This document shows, one piece after another, positions 1 through 8,878 of a stretch of DNA of 64,000 nucleotides. How positions within the stretch are numbered: the stretch's first letter is position 1; the number at the start of each line of letters is the position of its first letter. Both the position numbers and the translations under genes were made by a program. This stretch comes from a virus: positions 124,001 to 188,000 of IMG/VR virus record IMGVR_UViG_3300029984_000001; one strand, 5' to 3'. The notes beneath the pieces were generated by a model. It made no database searches, had not been told where the DNA came from, and worked only from the letters and a program-made list of their open reading frames with translations.

Positions 1-11
1 CATAAGTACCT

Positions 12-56
12 AAGATACAACTATTTAAGTTGTATCTTCTTATTTATATTTTTTAT
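12..56 (+). terminator. Intrinsic terminator at window start
   Basis: A 10-bp perfect stem (AAGATACAAC / GTTGTATCTT) with a 7-nt loop is followed by a T-rich tail. It ends a gene lying left of the window. Confidence 0.75.
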
Positions 57-71
57 AAAGGAGTGATTTGT

Positions 72-692
72 TTGAAAAAAATGACTATTAACGGGCAAGT
101 ATATGATGCTATAACCGAACAAGAATTTATTAAAAACCCATCTTTATATGATGCAAATAATGCGGTGATAAATGGTAATTTAGTTTATCCAGTAAAGACA
201 GGAAGTACTTTAAATATTCCTGGAGTGTATGCAAGAGGAATGTCTATGATACGATATGTTGAGCCTAAGAAAACCGAAGCATTTGCTTCTTCTAAAGTTA
301 TCGATTTTGATAATGCAAAGACTATGTCTGATTTAATAGAAAAAACTAATGTATATAAAGAAATGGAGAAAGATATCTTAACAAGTCCTGATAATCTATA
401 TAAACCAAAAGTTAAACCAGATGATTCTCCTGAGATAGCTTTAGTTAAAAATGCTATATGTGCTAAGGACTGTGATATTAATAAATATAAAAATCGTTGG
501 GGTGTACATTTTAACAACGATAAAAGAGCGTTGGATGATAATAGTTTGACGTTATTAAAAGCTGTTAGAATAGCAAACAACATGGATATGAAGATAGAAT
601 TAATTATATCGGATAAACATCCAGATGTTGCTAATCCTATGGGACGAGAATTTAGAACAGAATTAACAAGTAGTTATGTAAGTAACGATTAG
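72..692 (+). CDS. Hypothetical protein, 206 aa (TTG start)
   Basis: Not recognised. The start is taken as TTG at 72, 8 nt after AAGGAG; an in-frame ATG lies at 81. The protein is soluble and mixed in charge, with no signal peptide or membrane segment. The C-terminal part is the most ordered-looking (RWGVHFNNDKRALDDN, then a PMGREF motif). It lies directly upstream of the RNA polymerase beta fragment and follows a terminator, so it probably begins this transcription unit; a transcription or replication role would be a guess from position only. Confidence 0.7.
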   Translation: MKKMTINGQVYDAITEQEFIKNPSLYDANNAVINGNLVYPVKTGSTLNIPGVYARGMSMIRYVEPKKTEAFASSKVIDFDNAKTMSDLIEKTNVYKEMEKDILTSPDNLYKPKVKPDDSPEIALVKNAICAKDCDINKYKNRWGVHFNNDKRALDDNSLTLLKAVRIANNMDMKIELIISDKHPDVANPMGREFRTELTSSYVSND

Positions 693-711
693 ACTTTAAG
701 GGGGGATAGTA

Positions 712-2451
712 TTGGATCAATCACTATTAATGAGTGAATATAGTAAGACAAGAGAACAATTCAATCCAAAATTATTTGAGAGAAAAAATGAAACTGTATT
801 TAATCATATATTAAAAGTTTTGAAGTCTGTAGAGAGGGAAGGACAATTTACCTTTAAATTACATTCATATAGGTTAGTTACAAATTATGCAGAGATACAA
901 TCTATATTATGTGACTATGAGAATCTGCATAAGAAAGGAAAGAATAAGAGAAAACTAAACATTTATGAATATATAAATTTAAAAGAAACCGATATGCATA
1001 TATTAATATCAAATTTCTATATGAAAATAAGAGATGAAGAAAAAATCTTAACAATTTATATAGGCATTCCTATCTATATAAACAAATATTATTTTAGAAT
1101 AAGTGGTAATTTATATTTACCTAATTTACAAATAGTAGACGGATCTACATTCAACTCATCAACATCTAAAAATGCAATTTCAGATAGTGTAATATTAAAA
1201 ACTATCTTAATGTCTCTTAAGACTTATAGAAATTCTTATCCTATAAAAACAACAGACGATATTGATATATACATTACTAATTTCTCTATGACTTCTTTCA
1301 GTAAAACTTTTCCTGTATTCAAATATATCTTAGCAAAATTTGGGTTATATAGAACTATGAGTTTTATGAACTTTGATTTTGTCAAAATATCTAAATCAGA
1401 TCCAAAGTATAATGATTATTACACATTCAAAAGTAATAAGATTTATATATCTGTACCTAAAGTATTATTTGATAATGATACAGTACTACAAGCATTTATA
1501 TATACATTATATGTAGTGTTTAAGAACAAACTTACTAAATATGATAATATATTTACTAGAACATTCTGGTTAGAATCATTAGGTGGTGAGTTTGGTAGTT
1601 ATACTAAAAATAAAGGTTTGAATTTATTAGAATCAATAGAAGGTGTATATGATTTAGATACTAAAGAGGCTTTACATTTACCAGAAGAATATAAACAGTC
1701 CGTATATCATATATTAAGATGGATTATAACTGAATTTAGTAATCTAATGGAAAGGGATAATCTTGATTTAGGGTGTAAGAGAATTAGATTAGAAGAATAT
1801 ATGGCATCTCTATATGCAATGAAATTTGCAAGTATAATTCATAGATTTGCAGATCTTGGACATAATCTTGATTTTGAAATAGCAGAAAAATATTTGAGAG
1901 GATTAAAACCTACATACTTACTAGACACAATGATTCAATGTAAATTTATTAATTGTAAGAATACAGTTAACGATATAGATACTTTCCAAGCTATTAAATA
2001 TACAATGAATCAATTACCAGGAATGGATGAAAAACCTAGTAAGAATAGTAAACTACCAGTTATATATAAACATGTACATTATAGTCAATTAGGAAGATTA
2101 GATTTAGATTCATCACCAAAAAGTGCACCAGGAGTTGCTGGTACGTTAACTCCTTATTGTGAATTAGAGGATGATGGTGCATTTACAAATTATAAAGAAC
2201 CAATAACATGGGATAATCAATTCTCTCAACTTATGGCAGATTATAAACAATCTATTGGAATGAAAGAGAATTTCATGATGAGAGAAAAAATATTGGGTCA
2301 AAATGTTAAGAAAGAAATTCAAGAACTTGAATGTTCTATTAAGTCTTATGAAAGTATAATGAAACCTGTACTAGAATTAGAAGCTAGTAAAGATTATTCA
2401 CCAATTATTATACCATTAGATAAAAGTGGGTTGATTTATTATTCACGATAA
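712..2451 (+). CDS. Phage RNA polymerase beta subunit, N-terminal half (split)
   Basis: Probably the N-terminal half of a divergent multisubunit RNA polymerase beta subunit, as in jumbo phages that encode their own split RNAPs. Two blocks support this. Around residues 120-145, IYIGIPIY then YFRISGN resembles the bacterial beta block YIGDIPLM..GTFIINGTER. Around residues 455-490, VHYSQLGRLDLDSSPKSAPG followed by GTLTPY and a DDGAF block resembles [20 protein letters not shown]..INSLA. At 579 aa it ends soon after that block, so the catalytic C-terminal half (Mg/nucleotide-binding regions) must be encoded elsewhere, outside this window. The start is TTG at 712 behind AAGGGGGGAT. Residues near 523 carry the recurrent FMMRE motif. 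Whether it belongs to a virion or non-virion polymerase cannot be told. Confidence 0.7.
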   Translation: MDQSLLMSEYSKTREQFNPKLFERKNETVFNHILKVLKSVEREGQFTFKLHSYRLVTNYAEIQSILCDYENLHKKGKNKRKLNIYEYINLKETDMHILISNFYMKIRDEEKILTIYIGIPIYINKYYFRISGNLYLPNLQIVDGSTFNSSTSKNAISDSVILKTILMSLKTYRNSYPIKTTDDIDIYITNFSMTSFSKTFPVFKYILAKFGLYRTMSFMNFDFVKISKSDPKYNDYYTFKSNKIYISVPKVLFDNDTVLQAFIYTLYVVFKNKLTKYDNIFTRTFWLESLGGEFGSYTKNKGLNLLESIEGVYDLDTKEALHLPEEYKQSVYHILRWIITEFSNLMERDNLDLGCKRIRLEEYMASLYAMKFASIIHRFADLGHNLDFEIAEKYLRGLKPTYLLDTMIQCKFINCKNTVNDIDTFQAIKYTMNQLPGMDEKPSKNSKLPVIYKHVHYSQLGRLDLDSSPKSAPGVAGTLTPYCELEDDGAFTNYKEPITWDNQFSQLMADYKQSIGMKENFMMREKILGQNVKKEIQELECSIKSYESIMKPVLELEASKDYSPIIIPLDKSGLIYYSR

Positions 2452-2457
2452 AAATTA

Positions 2458-2483
2458 GGGTGAGGTTATCCTCATCCTTTTTT
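2458..2483 (+). terminator. Intrinsic terminator
   Basis: GGGTGAGG / CCTCATCC stem with TTAT loop and six T residues, directly after the RNAP beta fragment. Confidence 0.85.
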
Positions 2484-2509
2484 ATATTATAAAAAGGGGA
2501 GTGTATTAA

Positions 2510-2758
2510 ATGGAAAAAACAGATATAGTTTGTTTTATGTTTTCATCTTCACAAAAAGCAATACAAGATAAAATTGCAACTAAACTTAGAAAAACCTATA
2601 ATCTAATAAAAGTAAATGTTAATGGAAAATGGTCAACATCTACAGATATGATTAAAGAATCTGATATGAGCAAGTATAAAGTAAGATTTCCTGATGCACA
2701 ATTAAGAGCTAAAGGGGAATATAGTGAAATGAATTATCAAAAAGGGGGAATCTCATAA
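2510..2758 (+). CDS. Hypothetical protein, 82 aa
   Basis: Not recognised. A small, Lys-rich, soluble protein after AAAAAGGGGAGTG. It follows a terminator, and its stop codon overlaps the start of the next gene (TAATG), so the two are translationally coupled. Confidence 0.65.
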   Translation: MEKTDIVCFMFSSSQKAIQDKIATKLRKTYNLIKVNVNGKWSTSTDMIKESDMSKYKVRFPDAQLRAKGEYSEMNYQKGGIS

Positions 2759-3306
2759 TGATATTTAATAAAATATTTACTGTAGTAAATAAAATTCTTG
2801 AGATGAGTAATGATAATATTTATTTTAGTTCTTATATTCCTAAAAATCTAACTCCAGTAATAATATCGAAAAGAAGTGATTATGATTTAACAAATAGTAG
2901 AACGTGTATGGATTGTATTCAGAAGTATAATTTAAATATATACATCGTCAAATCTAATCATACATTTAATCTTACTTGTTTAGATAAAGGTGATAAAGCC
3001 CTTATTATATCTATAGATAAAGACTTTTTAGATTTAAAACCAGATGCTGTTATAAAAATAATAGAAAGTATATATGAGTATATCTTCATAGAACTGTCAA
3101 AGATATGTGCATTTGAATTTAATATAGATTTGATGAAGAAGATATTTACAATATTCTCTATTAATAAATACTTTGGTCAACTAGATCTTAAAGATTTTAG
3201 TATTGAGGGTATAATAGAAGAAGATAAAGCTTTATATTTATTAAAGGAATATGATATAACTAGTTTATATGATGATAATGTAATATACTTAGCAATGAAT
3301 AATTAG
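2758..3306 (+). CDS. Hypothetical protein, 182 aa
   Basis: Not recognised. It is coupled to the preceding 82-aa gene by a 1-nt stop/start overlap, with GGGGGAAT as ribosome binding site. The predicted soluble protein is rich in Ile, Lys and Asp, with a long hydrophobic stretch (IIESIYEYIFIELSKICAF) that looks like an amphipathic helix rather than a clear membrane span. Confidence 0.65.
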   Translation: MIFNKIFTVVNKILEMSNDNIYFSSYIPKNLTPVIISKRSDYDLTNSRTCMDCIQKYNLNIYIVKSNHTFNLTCLDKGDKALIISIDKDFLDLKPDAVIKIIESIYEYIFIELSKICAFEFNIDLMKKIFTIFSINKYFGQLDLKDFSIEGIIEEDKALYLLKEYDITSLYDDNVIYLAMNN

Positions 3307-3320
3307 AGGTGAATATATAA

Positions 3321-3623
3321 ATGATTGAATTTATGCAGAGAGTACCAAGAGATGATTATTGTATTAATTGTAATCGTGAAAGATGTGTAGAGATTTTTAC
3401 TATTAATAATAAACCTATAAATTATACTTTGTTATTGGATAAGATAGAAAGAACTAAAGGTGCTTTTGAAATTGACTTTTCAGATAAACAATTGACTAAA
3501 GCAATGTGTTTAGTATGTGGAAAAGAATATCAATTAGATTGGTCTTCAAATATAAAAATTCCGAGACCTTTTTATCTTACAGAATTAAAGAATATAATGC
3601 TAGATGAATTTTTCAACAAATAA
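3321..3623 (+). CDS. Small putative zinc-binding protein, 100 aa
   Basis: Four cysteines are arranged as two pairs: CINCNRERC near residue 13 and CLVCGKEY near residue 61. This suggests a zinc ribbon of unknown function. The N-terminus is MIEFMQRV, one of the recurrent FMxR motifs. Its start has AGAGGTG upstream. It sits in the same run of small genes as its neighbours. Confidence 0.65.
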   Translation: MIEFMQRVPRDDYCINCNRERCVEIFTINNKPINYTLLLDKIERTKGAFEIDFSDKQLTKAMCLVCGKEYQLDWSSNIKIPRPFYLTELKNIMLDEFFNK

Positions 3624-3650
3624 TAATATAGAAAGGTAGGTCTATTAAAA

Positions 3651-4004
3651 ATGAGATTGAATGTGTTTCGACCAAATAAAATAGAAATGTTAAAACATTT
3701 AGATGATATTTTCAAAATTATACCAGAAGGATTTATATTATCCCATCAAAAAGATACAGATGAAAATTTAGAATTTGCATTTAAAACTCTAAATTGGAGT
3801 TGTTGGACAGATAAAAAACCTATTGAATGTTTTTCCGAAATAACTACATGTACTAGTGGAGATTTAATATTAAATCCAGATAGAACTAAAGATTTCTATA
3901 TATGTATGGGTGTAGGTTGGAAGAAATTTGATAATTTTTCTGAAATGTTTAATTGGTTAAAACAAAAATGGGATAACCCTAAAGCTTTTTTAATAATTAA
4001 ATAA
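3651..4004 (+). CDS. Hypothetical protein, 117 aa
   Basis: Not recognised. A soluble, Trp-rich protein (LNWSCWTDKK, WKKFDNFSEMFNWLKQKW) with GAAAGGTAGG upstream. It is the last gene of this unit and is followed by a terminator. Confidence 0.65.
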   Translation: MRLNVFRPNKIEMLKHLDDIFKIIPEGFILSHQKDTDENLEFAFKTLNWSCWTDKKPIECFSEITTCTSGDLILNPDRTKDFYICMGVGWKKFDNFSEMFNWLKQKWDNPKAFLIIK

Positions 4005-4038
4005 TATAGAGGGGTTTATTCTCCTCTATTATTTTTTT
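4004..4038 (+). terminator. Intrinsic terminator
   Basis: ATAGAGG / CCTCTAT stem followed by ATTTTTTT. Confidence 0.8.
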
Positions 4039-4045
4039 AATTTAT

Positions 4046-4071
4046 ATTATGATTATATATTATAATAGTGA
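4046..4071 (+). promoter_or_regulatory. AT-rich phage promoter candidate (E1)
   Basis: A 26-nt element with core ATTATATATTATA followed by ATAGTGA. It lies between a terminator and the next gene, 30 nt before the ATG at 4101. Three near-copies occur at about 13704, 33445 and 37495 in the same setting. Confidence 0.55.
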
Positions 4072-4100
4072 AATAATATATTAATATGGGAGGTTATAAA

Positions 4101-4181
4101 ATGGAATTATTATTAATAATATGTGGTGTAACAATATTTTGGGGATTAATATTTGATAAAGTATTCAAATACATAGACTGA
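4101..4181 (+). CDS. 26-aa single-span membrane peptide
   Basis: A short ORF, ATG at 4101 behind GGGAGG. Residues 2-17 are strongly hydrophobic (ELLLIICGVTIFWGLIF), then a short charged tail (DKVFKYID). It is probably a one-pass membrane peptide. It is first in the unit with the SbcC-like gene, 10 nt upstream of it. Function unknown. Confidence 0.5.
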   Translation: MELLLIICGVTIFWGLIFDKVFKYID

Positions 4182-4191
4182 GGTGATATGA

Positions 4192-6921
4192 ATGAGATTG
4201 GAACATTTCAAAGCTACAGGTTATAAAGGGTTATATGCAATGATAGGATTATTGACAATATATATTGATTTTACTAAATGTAAAAATAATATAGTTGCTA
4301 TTAAAGGACCTAATGGTTGTGGTAAATCTTCACTAATAAACATATTACATATTTTCCCCGATTCAAATGATAAGTTTACTCCAAATGTTTATGGAGAAAA
4401 AAGTGGTGATTTTGTAGATGGAGACAATAGATATAGTTTCCTTATAAAACATCCTATAAATAGTAAAGGAGATAGACAAACTACTAAAGCTTACATATAT
4501 AAATATATCAACGATACTAAGATTGATATGAATCCTAATGGCAATATATCATCATATAATGAATACATATTTAATGAATTTGCATTAGATGCAGGGTTCT
4601 TGCCACTTACATCATTATCAATTTCTAATAAAGGTATAGTAGATAAAACTCCTGCTGATAGAAAGAAGTATGTAAATATAATAATAAATACCATAGAGGT
4701 TTTTAATGGATTCTTAAAAACTTTGAATAAGAGAAGAAGTGGTATGCGTTCTATTGCAAATAATATAGCATCTAAGATAAGTATGATTGGAAATGAAAAG
4801 GAAATAGAACTCACATTAGAATCTATAAATAATAGATTGAATAACATAATGAACGATAAAGATATGAAACTCCAATTATTAGCAGAAGCTAAATCTAAAA
4901 TAAAGTTATTAGATCCAACGGGTTCTATACAAGATACCTATTCTAACATATATAATCAATTAACAGAAATAAACAAAGAACTATCTATGAATAATGGTAT
5001 AATCAAAAAACAATTATCTAAAGTTGATTTAGATATATCCAAAGAAAACATATCAACCCTATATATAGATATCCAATCTAAAATATCTGAATATAAATTT
5101 ATAATATCTAATAATCAAAATATTATAAAGAATACTTTAGATGATAGAGAGAAAGAGTCTAAAGAATTATCAGAGAAATCTGCCAAACTAGATTCTATGA
5201 GATTAACTCTAGATGAAAATGATATTGAGAATCAAATCAGAGATTGTAAATCTCTGTTGAATGAATACAAAATCATTATAGATAGAATTGGTATCATAGA
5301 TATATTCTCTATATCTAAAGAAGAGTTTGTTATTGGATTACAAGCATTAGCTGACATAAAGGAAAATATTTTAAATGCTAAATATACATTATCTCCTTCT
5401 ACTATAGAAGAAGCATCTAAATATATTATTGATGGAATTAAAGAACCTAACATACAATCAATGTTTGATACTCTAGATACTTTGAAATCAGATGAATTAC
5501 ATTTGAAAACGGAATTAGAAAAATATCTTGCTTTATTAAAAGAGACTGATAAATTAGAAGGAAGAGATAAAAATTGTACAATAAATACTTGTAGTTTCAT
5601 TAAAGGTGCACTGGAAGCGTTAGATCAAAAACCTAATGAAAATATAAGAGCAATCAATAGTATGATAGAACTTAATGAAAAAAGAATATCTAATCTTACT
5701 AATAAAATAGAGAAATCTAAGGAAATATCATCAGCTATACAATATCTTAAATCTATATGTAAACAATCCAAATCCAATCTGGCTATATTAAGAAAACTTC
5801 CTTTAGATATGAAAGTATTTGGAAGTGATACTTATATATTGAATTCTATTATAAATGGTTATAGATTTGATGAAATAGATTATCTATATCAATATCTAGA
5901 ATATGCTAATGTAATAGAAGAGTATAAAATTCAATTGAATATGATGACTCTATTGGATAAAGATTATCAAATATATATAGAAAAGAATAAAATAGTGGAT
6001 GAGATAATGAATGAGTTAATATCTATACAAAAAAGAGTAAAAGAATCTACAGATAAAATAGATACAATGAATATTGATATAATATTTCTAAATGATGATG
6101 TATCTAGATCTGAATTAATATTATCTTATATAGAGGTATTAAAAGATTTGTATAGTAAAGATTCTGTTTTATTAGAGAATAAAAATTCTATTATACTCCA
6201 ATATGAAACTATTAAATTTAATATGAATGAGATCAAATTATCCATAGATAATGTAAATCAATTGAACTCTACGGTATCTCTACTAGAAAGTCAAATAAAA
6301 CCTTTATTACAAGATAGAGACAAGCTCAACCATCAATTATCAATGACTAGAGAGTATAAAACCGAATTAGATATCTTTAATAAGAAGATTAATATAATAG
6401 AAACTCTAAGAAAATATTGTAATCCTAGTGAAGAAGGGATTCAATTATTGTTTATAGAATTATATTTCTTTAAGACTATTAAGTTATCTAATGAATTATT
6501 ACAATTGGTTTTCAATGGTAGGTATCAATTACAAAAACCTATTATAAATGGTGATGAATTTAGAATACCTGTTACTGGTAATATGATACCATGTGATGAT
6601 ATATCTTCATTATCTGAAAGTCAACGTTCATTAATAGGTGTAATATTATCATTCGTATTACTTTTTCAATCATCAACAAACTATAATATAGTGAGATTGG
6701 ATGAAGTGGATGAATCTCTAGATACTGAAAATAGATTGTCATTTGGTATTTTATTAGACGATTTAATAAGAAGATTAAGATTTGAACAATTATTCTATGT
6801 AACACATAACTCTGAAGTTGTATTAGAGAATGCTGATATTATATTACTTACAGACTTACCAGAGTTTAAAGAACAATTTAAAAATCATAATATTATATTT
6901 CAACTTGGGGATGCAGCTTAG
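4192..6921 (+). CDS. SbcC/Rad50/gp46-like ATPase, 909 aa
   Basis: An SMC-type ATPase of the recombination endonuclease class (large subunit of SbcCD, or T4 gp46). Walker A is GPNGCGKSS at residues 39-47. The C-terminal ABC half has a signature-like LSESQRS, then Walker B with acidic residues (IVRLDEVDESLD) and the D-loop near residue 845. Between them lies about 750 residues of predicted coiled coil. A Cys pair CTINTC near residue 463 sits where the Rad50 zinc hook would be, but the spacing is C-x4-C, not the usual CxxC. The expected partner nuclease (SbcD/gp47) is not in the window. Expected roles are DNA end processing, recombination and replication restart. Confidence 0.85.
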   Translation: MRLEHFKATGYKGLYAMIGLLTIYIDFTKCKNNIVAIKGPNGCGKSSLINILHIFPDSNDKFTPNVYGEKSGDFVDGDNRYSFLIKHPINSKGDRQTTKAYIYKYINDTKIDMNPNGNISSYNEYIFNEFALDAGFLPLTSLSISNKGIVDKTPADRKKYVNIIINTIEVFNGFLKTLNKRRSGMRSIANNIASKISMIGNEKEIELTLESINNRLNNIMNDKDMKLQLLAEAKSKIKLLDPTGSIQDTYSNIYNQLTEINKELSMNNGIIKKQLSKVDLDISKENISTLYIDIQSKISEYKFIISNNQNIIKNTLDDREKESKELSEKSAKLDSMRLTLDENDIENQIRDCKSLLNEYKIIIDRIGIIDIFSISKEEFVIGLQALADIKENILNAKYTLSPSTIEEASKYIIDGIKEPNIQSMFDTLDTLKSDELHLKTELEKYLALLKETDKLEGRDKNCTINTCSFIKGALEALDQKPNENIRAINSMIELNEKRISNLTNKIEKSKEISSAIQYLKSICKQSKSNLAILRKLPLDMKVFGSDTYILNSIINGYRFDEIDYLYQYLEYANVIEEYKIQLNMMTLLDKDYQIYIEKNKIVDEIMNELISIQKRVKESTDKIDTMNIDIIFLNDDVSRSELILSYIEVLKDLYSKDSVLLENKNSIILQYETIKFNMNEIKLSIDNVNQLNSTVSLLESQIKPLLQDRDKLNHQLSMTREYKTELDIFNKKINIIETLRKYCNPSEEGIQLLFIELYFFKTIKLSNELLQLVFNGRYQLQKPIINGDEFRIPVTGNMIPCDDISSLSESQRSLIGVILSFVLLFQSSTNYNIVRLDEVDESLDTENRLSFGILLDDLIRRLRFEQLFYVTHNSEVVLENADIILLTDLPEFKEQFKNHNIIFQLGDAA

Positions 6922-6949
6922 TCTGTATCTCTTATTTTAGGAGGATTAT

Positions 6950-7138
6950 ATGACAAAGAAAAAACAAAAATATAATCAAATGATTAATGTATGTGAAAGT
7001 GCTTCATTAGAATATTGTATATCAAAACATTGTCGTGATGAATGTACAAAAGAAGAGTGGAATTATATCAAAAGATTGCGTAATAGAAATAATTTATATT
7101 TAAAAAGATATCTTTTAGGTATAATAAAGTTTTTATAA
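6950..7138 (+). CDS. Small Cys-rich protein, 62 aa
   Basis: Four cysteines in the first half (CESASLEYC, then CRDEC) suggest metal binding. The basic C-terminus (IKRLRNRNNLYLKRY) could contact nucleic acid. TTAGGAGG lies ahead of ATG 6950. Function unknown. Confidence 0.6.
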   Translation: MTKKKQKYNQMINVCESASLEYCISKHCRDECTKEEWNYIKRLRNRNNLYLKRYLLGIIKFL

Positions 7139-7177
7139 ATAGAGAAGAGAATTATTAGAAGAAATGAGGAGATAAAA

Positions 7178-7379
7178 ATGGATTGTAGAAAATGTATAAG
7201 TTTAAACAAATGTTTTTCTGGTATACAGATAAAACCAACCTATTAAATTAAGATACTTTGTAAGTTATTGTACTGGGTATAGATTTTTAGGTAAAAATAA
7301 GATTGAAGATGTACTTAAAGATAATCCTGTGGAAAGATATGAATCAATGGATGATTACTTTAAAGAGGGGGATTTAAAA
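7178..7379 (+). pseudogene. Frameshifted 5' part of a zinc-type small protein
   Basis: ATG 7178 behind GAGGAGAT opens MDCRKCISLNKCFSGIQIKP and stops at 7244. From 7233 the +1 frame is open, continues with LRYFVSYCTGYRFLGK, and runs without a stop into the ORF ending at 7658. A single +1 shift between 7233 and 7244 would give one 159-aa protein with two Cys clusters. It may be a real mutation, an assembly error or recoding; sequence alone does not decide. Confidence 0.45.
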
Positions 7380-7658
7380 GTGAAAGAATATGAAAATAAA
7401 CCAATACAAACTATTAAAAAGGTTTTAGTAAAAACAACTTGTGATATATGTAAAGAGGAGATAAAAGAACATAGTACATATTATAATATAGATATTAGTC
7501 ATAGTGATTGGGGAGATAATAGCCATGAAAGTATAAAAAGTAAAGATGTATGTAGTGATGAATGTTTAAGCAAAATATTTCAAGAATATCTGGAATTTAA
7601 ATCAGAAACTAAGAAAATTAATATAGAAAAAGAAGAATTAATTAATAAGGATTGGTAG
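7380..7658 (+). CDS. Small putative zinc-binding protein, 92 aa
   Basis: The start is chosen as GTG 7380 because AGAGGGGG precedes it by about 8 nt; the same frame is open from 7233 and has another GTG at 7329. It contains CDICKEEI near residue 21 and CSDEC near residue 60, a likely treble-clef or ribbon zinc site, followed by a charged helical tail. It may instead be the C-terminal part of the frameshifted gene beginning at 7178. Confidence 0.6.
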   Translation: MKEYENKPIQTIKKVLVKTTCDICKEEIKEHSTYYNIDISHSDWGDNSHESIKSKDVCSDECLSKIFQEYLEFKSETKKINIEKEELINKDW

Positions 7659-7667
7659 TGATTATAG

Positions 7668-8090
7668 ATGTTTAGTTTTATAAAGACAATTAGGACTTTA
7701 AAAGAAGAGAATAAAAGATTAAAACAAGAATTAATAGAAGAAAAGAAAATTAATTACGATTTATCCGAATCAGCATCAAAAGTAATATTAGGATTAGAAG
7801 AACGTACACATTGTATAGAAAAAGAAATGGTAAGATTAAACTATGATAAAAGGGATTTAGAAAAAAATATAGAAGAATTAGAAAAACAATTATCAACTGC
7901 TATAATGGTTTCACTTAGATGGGGACAAGAATTTGCAGATGTTGTTTTTAATAAAGAAAAATATAAAAAAGAAGATTTAAGAAAAGTTCTCGATATGTAT
8001 ATAAAAATGGCTAGTATGCATCGTTCAAGTATTAGTGATGAAGAGTTAACAGAAAGAATTAGAAATATATTAAATAATAATAATATATAA
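7668..8090 (+). CDS. Coiled-coil protein, 140 aa
   Basis: Not recognised. Residues about 8-70 are rich in Glu/Lys with heptad-like Leu/Ile spacing (LKEENKRLKQELIEEKK), so a coiled coil is likely. The rest is soluble. It starts 9 nt after the previous stop. Confidence 0.65.
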   Translation: MFSFIKTIRTLKEENKRLKQELIEEKKINYDLSESASKVILGLEERTHCIEKEMVRLNYDKRDLEKNIEELEKQLSTAIMVSLRWGQEFADVVFNKEKYKKEDLRKVLDMYIKMASMHRSSISDEELTERIRNILNNNNI

Positions 8091-8104
8091 GGAGGGTATT
8101 AAAT

Positions 8105-8860
8105 ATGGGTAGAGAATTAAAAAGAGTCCCATTAAATTTTAAGTATCCAATAAAGCAAACTTGGAAAGGTTATATTAATCCTTATAAATCAATAGAGTGT
8201 GAAGCTTGTCATTGTTCAGGATTAAATAAAGAAACTAATAAATTATCTGAAGAATGGTATCGATATAAAGATGGTAGAGAAGGTTGGTGTTATCATCTAG
8301 AACAAGATGAAGTCCAAGCATTATTAGATAATAATAGATTATGGGATTTAACAAGAGTACCAATTAATTCTGAACAACAAAAAATTGTAGATGAAAAAAT
8401 TAAAAATGGAGGAAATAGTTGGTTACCATATGATAATGGTCGTGAGATTACAGCTGAAATTGTAAATATATGGGCTAGAAAATCTATATTTGGGTATGAT
8501 AGTTGTAATCAGTATATTTGTGTACAGACAAGAGCTAAAAGATTAGGAGTGTATGGAAATTGTCCATATTGTAATGGAGAAGGTTACATATATTATTCAG
8601 AAGAAATAAAAAAATTGAATAATAATTGGGAAGGTTATGATCCACCAGTTGGTGGTGCATATCAATTATGGCAGAATACATCTGAAGGTAGTCCTATATC
8701 TCCAGTATTTATGTCTCCAGAAAAATTATGTGATTGGGCTTCTTATAATGCAACTATTTTTGGTAATGATAAAATGAGTGTAGAAGAATGGAAAGGCTTT
8801 ATAAATTATCCTATTAATAAACCTGATTATAAAGTGTTTATGAAACGAGATAAAGAATAG
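8105..8860 (+). CDS. Hypothetical protein with DnaJ-type CxxCxGxG cysteines, 251 aa
   Basis: Two Cys clusters (CEACHCSG near residue 37 and CPYCNGEG near residue 158) resemble half-sites of DnaJ-type zinc ribbons, folded around a Trp-rich middle domain (WYRYKDGREGWCYHL). The protein ends KVFMKRDKE, an instance of the recurrent FMxR-D/E motif at the extreme C-terminus. Start has AAGGAGGG. Molecular function unknown; many phage and prophage proteins of this build exist without assigned roles. Confidence 0.7.
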   Translation: MGRELKRVPLNFKYPIKQTWKGYINPYKSIECEACHCSGLNKETNKLSEEWYRYKDGREGWCYHLEQDEVQALLDNNRLWDLTRVPINSEQQKIVDEKIKNGGNSWLPYDNGREITAEIVNIWARKSIFGYDSCNQYICVQTRAKRLGVYGNCPYCNGEGYIYYSEEIKKLNNNWEGYDPPVGGAYQLWQNTSEGSPISPVFMSPEKLCDWASYNATIFGNDKMSVEEWKGFINYPINKPDYKVFMKRDKE

Positions 8861-8878
8861 AATGAGGTGGTTTCAATA

